Assembly (NCBI GenBank): GCA_903874575.1
Contig: CAIQSZ010000312.1
Location: 1 to 5,055 of the forward strand
Direction: 5' to 3'
From: an uncultured Elusimicrobia bacterium
GTDB taxonomy: Bacteria > Elusimicrobiota > Elusimicrobia > UBA1565 > UBA9628
Length of the DNA: 5,055 bases
Of the stretch, positions 1 through 5,055 are shown piece by piece. Below the pieces are notes generated by a model. The model saw only the letters and a program-made list of their open reading frames with translations. It searched no databases and was not told where the DNA came from. A program made the translations under genes and the position numbers. Positions within the stretch are counted from its first letter, which is position 1. The number at the start of each line of letters is the position of its first letter.

Positions 1-322
1 CCTCGGACGTTTCGATCAATTCGCCGTCGGCTCCGTCGGCCGTGAACACCGTGCAGTGGAGCGCGTAGCCGTCTACGAATTGGAACCGCAGTTCGCCCAT
101 GGCCTCCAGTCCGGTCGGCGTCAGGCCCACTTCCTCGCGCGTCTCCCGCGCGGCGGCGTCCCGCGCGCTCTCGCCGGGCTCGAGGCGCCCGCCGGGCCCG
201 TTGATCTTGCCCGCGCCCAGGCCGCGCTTCTTGTGGATGAGCAGGACGCTCCCGTCGCGGACGATGAAGCACAGGGCCGCGCGCTCCGTGGGCTGCCACG
301 CGGACCAGTCGGGCTCGTTCAT
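1..322 (-). CDS. MTH1-like Nudix hydrolase (8-oxo-dGTP diphosphatase type), C-terminus outside window
   Basis: Read from the ATG at 322 down to the left edge, giving 107 visible residues with no stop. A complete Nudix box (G-x5-E-x7-RE-x2-EE-x-G) is seen at residues 45-66 (about 122-190): G45, E51, R59, E60, E63, E64, G66. These acidic residues bind the metal in the family. Before it, 'KKRGLGAGKINGPGG' closely resembles the same region of human MTH1 (KKRGFGAGRWNGFGG), including the Asn that contacts the purine base (N41 here). The family hydrolyses oxidised purine nucleoside triphosphates to monophosphates in the cytoplasm, keeping 8-oxo-dGTP out of DNA. MTH1 is about 156 aa, so roughly 50 residues should lie beyond the edge, including the MTH1 Asp pair that sets base specificity. 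The exact substrate is therefore unproven. The gene is divergent from trmO. No Shine-Dalgarno sequence is evident. No ATG lies in frame immediately upstream, and the chosen start fits MTH1. Confidence 0.9.
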   Translation of the reverse strand, partial: MNEPDWSAWQPTERAALCFIVRDGSVLLIHKKRGLGAGKINGPGGRLEPGESARDAAARETREEVGLTPTGLEAMGELRFQFVDGYALHCTVFTADGADGELIETSE

Positions 323-329
323 CGCGAAG

Positions 330-338
330 ATGATATCA
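330..338 (-). promoter_or_regulatory. Candidate extended -10 promoter for the Nudix gene
   Basis: On the minus strand the sequence reads TGATATCAT: a TATCAT hexamer (5 of 6 to TATAAT) preceded by TGn, the extended -10 pattern. It ends 7 nt before the ATG at 322, so transcription would start at or one base before the start codon. No -35 match is visible 17 nt upstream (CGGCGG). The match could be chance. Confidence 0.3.
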
Positions 339-387
339 AGTCTCGCTCGGCCCGCCGCCCCGCTGGCGGCGCGCGCGGCAAAAGTCG

Positions 388-393
388 GATAAT
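388..393 (+). promoter_or_regulatory. Candidate -10 element for trmO
   Basis: GATAAT (5 of 6 to TATAAT) lies 5 nt before the ATG at 399 in an otherwise very GC-rich gap. The spacing would put the transcription start at about the A of the start codon, implying a leaderless or nearly leaderless mRNA. This fits the lack of a clear Shine-Dalgarno sequence. There is no -35 match at the expected distance. Low confidence. Confidence 0.25.
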
Positions 394-398
394 GAGCG

Positions 399-1163
399 AT
401 GCCTTCGTCGGCGCAACCCTTGAAAATCGTCGGCGTCCTGCGCTCGTGCTTCCGCGAGAAGTTCGGCGCGCCGCGCCAGCCCCTGCTGGTGCCCGGCGCG
501 ACGGCCGCCTTGACCATCGCGAGGGAATTCCTACCCGAGCATTCGCTGGTCGGGCTGTCGCGCTTCACGCACGTCTGGCTGATTTCCTACTTTCACCTGA
601 ACACGAACAAGAAGTTCCGGCCCAAGGTCCATCCGCCGCGCCTGCGCGGAGAGACCATCGGGCTGTTCGCGTCGCGCTCCCCGCACCGGCCGACGCCCAT
701 CGGGCTGTCCTTGGCGCGCCTGACGAAAGTGGACGGCGCGACCTTGCACCTCTCGGGCATTGACTTGGTGGACGGCACGCCCATCCTGGACGTGAAGCCC
801 TACATCCCGGAGTGGGACGCGGTGCCCGAGGCCTCGCCGGGCTGGACCAAGGACGCGCCGTTCCCCACTTTGAAGGTCGCGTTCTCCGCGCGCGGGCGCA
901 AGGACGTCACCGCGGCCGAAAAGCGGCTGGCGATCGCCGGCGTCGGAAAACTGCTCGCCGACATCCTCAGCCAGGACCTGCGCAATCCTCGGGACAAATC
1001 GCAGGGCGCCGACGGGCTCGAGCTCGGGTTCTTCCTGCACGACTTCGAGGCGCGCTTCGTCGTGCGCCGCGGCACGGCCACGGTCGTGCGCCTGCTCACC
1101 GGGACCACGATGCACAAGAAGGAGCGGCGCCGCCCCCCCACCGGGATCGCGCTGGAACGTTGA
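399..1163 (+). CDS. trmO: tRNA (N6-threonylcarbamoyladenosine(37)-N6)-methyltransferase TrmO
   Basis: A 254-aa protein of the TrmO/YaeB (UPF0066, formerly VirR/TsaA) family. In E. coli TrmO methylates t6A37 to m6t6A in threonine tRNA using S-adenosylmethionine, fine-tuning decoding next to the anticodon; it is a small beta-barrel enzyme acting in the cytoplasm. Family blocks are present in order: 'EKFGAPRQP' near residues 20-28, 'GLFASRSPHRPTPIGLSL' at 88-105 (E. coli GVFATRSTFRPNPIGMSL), 'DLVDGTPILDVKPYIP' at 122-137, and the C-terminal subdomain with 'QDLRNPR' (192-198) and 'FLHDFEARF' (212-220). The length is close to E. coli (235 aa), so the gene looks intact; the extra residues are a basic C-terminal extension. 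ATG 399 places the conserved 'IGVIRS'-like strand ('IVGVLRS') at residues 10-16, as expected. A second ATG at 392 is in another frame. The stop overlaps the likely transporter start by 4 nt, so the two probably share a transcript. Confidence 0.93.
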   Translation: MPSSAQPLKIVGVLRSCFREKFGAPRQPLLVPGATAALTIAREFLPEHSLVGLSRFTHVWLISYFHLNTNKKFRPKVHPPRLRGETIGLFASRSPHRPTPIGLSLARLTKVDGATLHLSGIDLVDGTPILDVKPYIPEWDAVPEASPGWTKDAPFPTLKVAFSARGRKDVTAAEKRLAIAGVGKLLADILSQDLRNPRDKSQGADGLELGFFLHDFEARFVVRRGTATVVRLLTGTTMHKKERRRPPTGIALER

Positions 1164-2344
1164 CCGCCGTCGTCGACTGGCGCGCGAACGTCCGGCGCGT
1201 CTATCTCTGGAAGACGCTGACCAGCCTGCACTTCTTTGCGGGCGTGCTGATTCCCTTCTTCACGCAGTGGGGCGGGATCGCGTTCCATCAGGTGCTCTGG
1301 CTGCAGACCTGGTTCATGCTGTGCATCGTGGCGCTCGAGGTGCCGACCGGCGCCTTCGCCGACCGCTTCGGCCGCCGCCGTTCGCTGCTCTGTTCGACGC
1401 TGTGCCTGATCGCGGCCGTCGTTTATTACGTCACGCATCGGGGCTTCGGACACTTCCTGGTCGCCGAGTTCCTGTGGGCGTGCGCGACGGCGTTCGCGTC
1501 GGGGGCCGACGCGGCGTTGACTTACGACAGCCTGAAGGCGGCCGGCGCGGCGGGAGACTCGAAGAAGGCGCTCGCCCGACTGAACGCGTCCGAAATCCTG
1601 GCCATCGCGGCCGCCGCGCCGATCGGCAGCCTCGTCGCGGCGCGCTGGGGACTGGCCGCGCCCCTAACGCTGGGACTGGTTCCGTTCGCTTTAGCCCTCG
1701 GAGTGGCCGCGACGCTGCGCGAGCCCCCGCATGAACGCCCGGAACGGCTCGGCTACCGCCGGATACTGACCGAAGGCGCCCGATACTTTTGGGGCCACCG
1801 CGTCCTGCGCGCGCTCGCCTTCGATTCGATCACGGTGTGGTCCCTCAGCTTCATGGCCATCTGGCTGTATCAGCCGCGACTGCAGGCGCTCGGCGTGCCG
1901 CTGATCGCGTTCGGCTTCGCGGCCGCGGCGATGACGCTGTCGCAGTCCGCGGTCCTCCTCAACGTCGAGCGCATCGAGCGCTGGTGCGGCGGGCCGCGCC
2001 GCTTTCTGTTTATAAGCGCGGCCGCGCCCGGGCTGGCGTTCCTGGCCCTCTCCGTCGTATCCTCGAGTTGGGCGTGCGCCGCGCTATTTGCCGTGGTCTC
2101 CGGCCTGGGCCTGTCGCGCGCGGCCGTCCTCGAGAACTACATGCACAAGCACGTCGAGAGCGCGCGGCGCGCGACGGTGATGTCGGCCGTGGGCATGGCC
2201 CGGCAGATGCTGATGGCCGCGACCTACCCGTTGGTGGGTTGGGCGGCGGAGAAATCCCTCAGCTGGACCTTCGCGGGCCTGGGCGCGGCCATCCTGGCCT
2301 GCGCGTGGGCGTCCTCGGTCGAGGAAGCCCACCTTCTGAACTGA
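1160..2344 (+). CDS. Major facilitator superfamily (MFS) transporter, TTG start
   Basis: A 394-aa inner-membrane transporter with about 12 hydrophobic segments: roughly residues 17-40, 45-62, 76-92, 98-120, 144-162, 166-185, then a central basic/acidic loop (186-213), and 217-237, 244-268, 281-301, 302-320, 337-360, 367-386. MFS motif A is clear between helices 2 and 3: 'GAFADRFGRRR' (64-74), preceded by 'LEVPTG'. The helix 4 region holds 'SGADAALTYDSL' (114-125), with charged residues inside the membrane segment as is common in this superfamily. The substrate cannot be read from sequence; drug or metabolite export is a guess. The frame is open upstream, but that part is the shadow of trmO. 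I chose TTG 1160 because it is the only plausible start that keeps helix 1; the next in-frame option, a GTG near 1241, would cut into helix 1. Only a weak GGA (1154-1156) precedes it, so translation is probably coupled to trmO. The last 40 codons are overlapped antisense by the porV-like gene. Confidence 0.88.
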   Translation: MTAVVDWRANVRRVYLWKTLTSLHFFAGVLIPFFTQWGGIAFHQVLWLQTWFMLCIVALEVPTGAFADRFGRRRSLLCSTLCLIAAVVYYVTHRGFGHFLVAEFLWACATAFASGADAALTYDSLKAAGAAGDSKKALARLNASEILAIAAAAPIGSLVAARWGLAAPLTLGLVPFALALGVAATLREPPHERPERLGYRRILTEGARYFWGHRVLRALAFDSITVWSLSFMAIWLYQPRLQALGVPLIAFGFAAAAMTLSQSAVLLNVERIERWCGGPRRFLFISAAAPGLAFLALSVVSSSWACAALFAVVSGLGLSRAAVLENYMHKHVESARRATVMSAVGMARQMLMAATYPLVGWAAEKSLSWTFAGLGAAILACAWASSVEEAHLLN

Positions 2345-3282
2345 GCGCGCTTGCCTCGGCGTGCGCCGTCGAATTTCCAGACGATGGAGAAGTGGTGGGC
2401 GATGCCGATGCCGCCGAAGGGGCGCACCGCGTAATCGACGCCGATGTCTTTTCGCGCAATGCCGAACCCCGCCGATAAGCCCGAAATTCCGCTGATGCCG
2501 GAAACCGTCGCGGTGTTAATTCCGCCCCGCAGGCTCAGAACCCAGTCGGCGTCGCCCTGGGTCCGCCATTCGGTCCCCAAGGCCAAGGCGGGATTGGCGT
2601 CGCGCGCGGCGACGGCCTCGGCGGAGAGCTCCCAACTGTCGCGGGGCGTCACCCCAATCCCCGCGCGGAACAACAAGGGCAGTTCCTCGCGATTCCGCTC
2701 ATACTGAAGCCGGCCTCCGACGTTCGCCGCGACGAAAGCCAGCTTCACGTTCGACGTGAGAGAGTAGGAGACGCCGCCGTCGAAAGCGAATGTCCGCGCA
2801 TTGCCCAAAATTTTCGATTGGATGAATTTAGCCGAAGCGCCTACGGATAATTCGTCGGACACAATGTGCGAGGCATAACCCAGCGATAACGCCAAATCAT
2901 ACGGCGAAAACGATCCGTTGTCGGCGCCGTTGGCGTCGGTACCGCCGATACTGCCGACGCTCAATTCTTGAATCGACACGCCGAACACGCCGGCGGAGAT
3001 CGCGCGGCTGTAGGCCGCGTAATTGAGCGACGTCCCCGCCAGATACTCTTCACGCGAAAAAACGGCGGACTGGAGACCCGCCTCCATCAGCGCCCCCGGG
3101 TTCCAATACAGCGCGCCCGCATCGCGCGCGGTGGCGGCTCCGGCGCCGCCCATCGCCTCCACGCGCGAGTCGACCCCGAGCTTTAAAAACGGCGCCGACG
3201 CTGATCCTGCCGCCGCGCTGCTGAAATCCCGCGCCGCGCTGGGCGACGCCGCCAACGCCAGCGCAAGCCCGAAAATTTTCAT
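2224..3282 (-). CDS. PorV/PorQ-family outer-membrane beta-barrel protein with unusual C-terminal tail
   Basis: A 352-aa exported protein. Residues 1-18 form a short signal peptide (Lys2, hydrophobic core, cleavage probably near 'SPSAA'). The family hallmark follows: 'SRVEAMGGAGAATARDAGAL' (39-58), then 'YWNPGAL' (59-65). Next come alternating amphipathic strands with Gly and aromatic residues, including 'YDLALSLGYAS' (128-138) and 'ELSVGASAKFIQSKI' (144-158). These are typical of PorV/PorQ proteins, FadL-like barrels. In Bacteroidota, PorV binds the C-terminal domain of type IX cargo and passes it to the PorU sortase. The family also has members of unknown role, so the shuttle role here is inferred. 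The barrel should end at 'HHFSIVWKF' (297-304), whose terminal Phe resembles an outer-membrane assembly signal. Yet the frame continues 48 residues (Arg/Ala-rich, non-barrel) to the TAG at 2224-2226, antisense to the transporter gene. The start ATG at 3282 overlaps the upstream stop as TGATG, so translation is probably coupled. The frame is open upstream to 3654, but that is a shadow. Confidence 0.88.
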   Translation of the reverse strand: MKIFGLALALAASPSAARDFSSAAAGSASAPFLKLGVDSRVEAMGGAGAATARDAGALYWNPGALMEAGLQSAVFSREEYLAGTSLNYAAYSRAISAGVFGVSIQELSVGSIGGTDANGADNGSFSPYDLALSLGYASHIVSDELSVGASAKFIQSKILGNARTFAFDGGVSYSLTSNVKLAFVAANVGGRLQYERNREELPLLFRAGIGVTPRDSWELSAEAVAARDANPALALGTEWRTQGDADWVLSLRGGINTATVSGISGISGLSAGFGIARKDIGVDYAVRPFGGIGIAHHFSIVWKFDGARRGKRAQFRRWASSTEDAHAQARMAAPRPAKVQLRDFSAAQPTNG

Positions 3283-5055
3283 CAACGCTGGACCGCTACC
3301 TTGAAGGTCATGCTTTTGCCGCCGCCTTGGACGAAGACGGGGTACACGCCGCTGGCGACCTTGCGCCCGGACGAATTCGCCCCATCCCAAGAGGCCAACC
3401 CGGCGGAATCGGCACTCAAATCGCGTAGGAGTTCGCCGGTCAACGTGTAAATTCTCACGCGAGCTCCCTGTGGGAGGTTGGCGAATGTCACCGCAGTTTG
3501 GCCGAGAGAAGGGCGCAGCGGATTGGGGAAAATGCGCACGGAGCCTAGGTTGCTTGACGCGCTTGCGAGCATGATCTGAAAAAGAGAGAAATGATCGACG
3601 CGAGCCGCAACCAAACCGTTGGCCGAGTCCACGGTCGAAACCAGCGGCGACCAAATTCCGCTGGTCGGATCATAACGAGCCACGACCAGGCGGCTGCGGT
3701 CGAGCCCGGCGACGTCCGACGAACGGAATCCCATGCTCAAATGCGCGCTTTGCGCCGGCAGCAACGGGTATTCGGGCGTCACGCTGAAAGCGACCCCCGT
3801 GGGAGTCAAACCGAACGTCCCATCCGCGGCGGGCAGAGTTTGGGGGAGAAAGCCCGAGACAACCGCCTGGTCCGACGCCAGCGCCCCCGACGGAATCATG
3901 ACGCTCGTCGTGCCGTAAGGCGTGCCGAAAGACGCCGTCCGCAGAGAGGACGTGAGCGGCACGGGTCGCGCAAAAGTTCGGTACAGGCGAAACCAGTCCG
4001 GGGAATGCGACATATCGAATACGCCTTGGATGACCCCCGCCTGAGCGGCATGCGGATCGAAGGTGCAGGCGCCGTTGTGCAGGCTCGTTGAAACGTCGAC
4101 TTTAAAAAACGGAACTGGATAGCCGCCGGAGTCGCGGCGCAGAGCGGCGGAATTCAGGTCGGCGACTTCGAAGGCAAGGCAACTTTCGTAGCTATAATCC
4201 GGCCGGATCAAGGTGGCCAGCAAAAACGTCCGGCCTCCATCTTGAAACAGATCGCCAGCCTCATAACCCGATCGAGAGTACGCAACGGCATCGGTGTTGC
4301 GCAGAAGTATGCCGCGATATTGCGTCGTGCCGCCCGTCAGTTGGAGGAGGATAATCCTTTCGTTCGTGTCGGGCACGGTATGGCAGGTCAGGGCCATGTA
4401 CAATCCAGACGAGGTGGCGATCACTCCGGGCTCGACGAAAACGTAGCAATCGCTCAGAGCGGGATCAAGGGCGTCTAAATGCGTCTGCGGGGGTCCGAGG
4501 TAGGAATCCGCCTGGGCCGCATTGTAGCCCCAACCGACGAAGGCCTTGCTCGGCGCCGACCAAGGCCCGGAGGGATCGGGTGCGGTACGCTCGCCGATCC
4601 AACTGATGTCGAAATGACGAGTAGCGGTGCTATAGACCCCGTCGTTGATGGCGAGGTACTCCACCCAAAATAATTTCCAACGTTGTGACGCCGGGGCATA
4701 GGGATCAACCACCAGCGAAGACGTTTCATTGACAAAAGTAGCGGCATTCAGCGGCCCCGGATGTCCGGTGCAAAAATCCACGGTGGGATTGATGGGCCCC
4801 GCGTCGGTCCAGGCTCCCCCTTGGTCGTCGGAATACGCCAAGCGCGTTTCGATGCCGGTATTGAGCGACGTGTCCGACCCCATATTGCACAAAGGATCGA
4901 CGGGGTTAAGCACCGAGCTATACGACATCCAAACCCTCGTCCCAGACGAGGAGATACTGGGATCGAAAATTCCGAAAGGACCTGCGCCCGCGATATTGAT
5001 CTTTGCCCACGGCCCCGGTTGCGCAACGGCGGCCGAGGGAACCAATAACAAGAGG
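3282..5055 (-). CDS. Secreted beta-propeller protein with ZU5-like module and type IX-like C-terminal sorting domain, N-terminus cut by window edge
   Basis: About 590 residues are visible; the true start lies just beyond the right edge. The first visible residues, 'LLLLVPSAAVAQP', are the core and cleavage region of a signal peptide, so only a few residues are missing. TTG 5051 is in frame but sits inside the signal core. Numbering from 5051: residues 14-365 have a repeating beta-strand pattern typical of five-bladed propeller glycosidase or sialidase folds, with 'GIFDPSISSSG' (27-37), an Asp-box-like 'YSDDQGGAW' (73-81), 'FVEPGVIATSSGLYMALTCH' (205-224) and 'HNGACTFDP' (325-333). Six cysteines (55, 94, 202, 223, 291, 329) could form disulfides outside the cytoplasm. 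Residues 373-495 resemble a ZU5-like beta domain ('SVMIPSGAL', 'VDHFSLFQIM'). Residues 502-589 match type A sorting tails: 'IFPNPLRP' (507-514), 'IYTLTGELLRDL' (534-545), 'SGVYPVFVQ' (567-575), 'FKVAVQR' at the end. Enzymatic activity and substrate are not established; a sugar-binding or structural role is equally possible. Confidence 0.85.
   Translation of the reverse strand, partial: LLLLVPSAAVAQPGPWAKINIAGAGPFGIFDPSISSSGTRVWMSYSSVLNPVDPLCNMGSDTSLNTGIETRLAYSDDQGGAWTDAGPINPTVDFCTGHPGPLNAATFVNETSSLVVDPYAPASQRWKLFWVEYLAINDGVYSTATRHFDISWIGERTAPDPSGPWSAPSKAFVGWGYNAAQADSYLGPPQTHLDALDPALSDCYVFVEPGVIATSSGLYMALTCHTVPDTNERIILLQLTGGTTQYRGILLRNTDAVAYSRSGYEAGDLFQDGGRTFLLATLIRPDYSYESCLAFEVADLNSAALRRDSGGYPVPFFKVDVSTSLHNGACTFDPHAAQAGVIQGVFDMSHSPDWFRLYRTFARPVPLTSSLRTASFGTPYGTTSVMIPSGALASDQAVVSGFLPQTLPAADGTFGLTPTGVAFSVTPEYPLLPAQSAHLSMGFRSSDVAGLDRSRLVVARYDPTSGIWSPLVSTVDSANGLVAARVDHFSLFQIMLASASSNLGSVRIFPNPLRPSLGQTAVTFANLPQGARVRIYTLTGELLRDLSADSAGLASWDGANSSGRKVASGVYPVFVQGGGKSMTFKVAVQR

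Noticed and set aside
353..371. GC hairpin CGCCGC / GCGGCG in the divergent gap as a terminator or riboswitch
   Set aside because: The stem is only 6 bp with a 7-nt loop, has no T-run, and such pairings arise easily in very GC-rich DNA. Both flanking genes start here rather than end.
56..763. Long plus-strand open frame across the Nudix gene and trmO
   Set aside because: It is an antisense or out-of-frame shadow in GC-rich DNA. It crosses the divergent gap and both recognised genes and has no domain.
812..1159. Upstream extension of the MFS frame on the plus strand
   Set aside because: It overlaps trmO in another frame and reads as Arg/Ala-rich low-complexity sequence, with no ATG before helix 1 that makes sense.
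531..1453. Minus-strand open frames opposite trmO and the MFS gene
   Set aside because: They are antisense shadows of two clearly recognised proteins, with compositions (Arg, Gly, Pro, Ala) typical of reversed GC-rich codons.
2401..2415. Short direct repeat (GATGCC twice) in the porV-like gene
   Set aside because: It encodes an Ile-Gly repeat in a barrel strand and is explained by the protein sequence.
3283..3654. Upstream extension of the porV-like frame on the minus strand (an extra 124 residues)
   Set aside because: It is an out-of-frame reading of the cargo's sorting domain. The residues are Arg-rich with no family match, and the ATG at 3282 is followed directly by a signal peptide.
3591..4478. 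Plus-strand open frames opposite the cargo gene
   Set aside because: The minus-strand cargo has signal peptide, propeller and sorting tail in one continuous frame; the plus frames show no recognisable motif.

Overview
The window looks like a chromosomal piece of a GC-rich, double-membraned (Gram-negative-type) bacterium. Two genes on the right point to an outer membrane and a type IX-like secretion route: a PorV/PorQ-family barrel protein, and an exported protein ending in a 'PNP ... GVY ... KVAVQ' sorting tail. That route is classically Bacteroidota. The high GC, and a ZU5-like module placed before the tail, made me think of Elusimicrobiota or a related lineage. This is an inference from general familiarity, not a search result.

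Layout, left to right. (1) Positions 1-322, minus strand: the N-terminal two thirds of an MTH1-like Nudix hydrolase (nucleotide-pool sanitation), running off the left edge. (2) Positions 323-398: a 76-bp divergent intergenic gap with a -10-like hexamer next to each start codon. (3) Positions 399-1163, plus strand: TrmO, the tRNA m6t6A37 methyltransferase. (4) Positions 1160-2344, plus strand: a 12-helix MFS transporter that probably starts at a TTG overlapping the trmO stop. (5) Positions 2224-3282, minus strand: a PorV/PorQ-like outer-membrane protein, convergent with the transporter gene and overlapping its 3' end by 121 bp. (6) Positions 3282-5055, minus strand: a large secreted beta-propeller protein with a C-terminal sorting domain. 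Its stop codon shares one base with the porV-like start (TGATG). Only the extreme N-terminus, the start of the signal peptide, lies beyond the right edge.

The left half (Nudix, TrmO, MFS) is ordinary housekeeping and transport. The right half is the more interesting part: a putative type IX cargo translationally coupled to a PorV-like protein, the kind of protein that in known systems carries such cargo to the sortase. This suggests a dedicated cargo-shuttle pair. The right half also has clearly lower third-position GC than the left. The PorV-like protein carries a 48-residue tail beyond its expected barrel end, read antisense through the transporter gene. The window has no RNA gene, CRISPR array, insertion sequence or clear intrinsic terminator that I can support, and no gene-free stretch longer than 76 bp.
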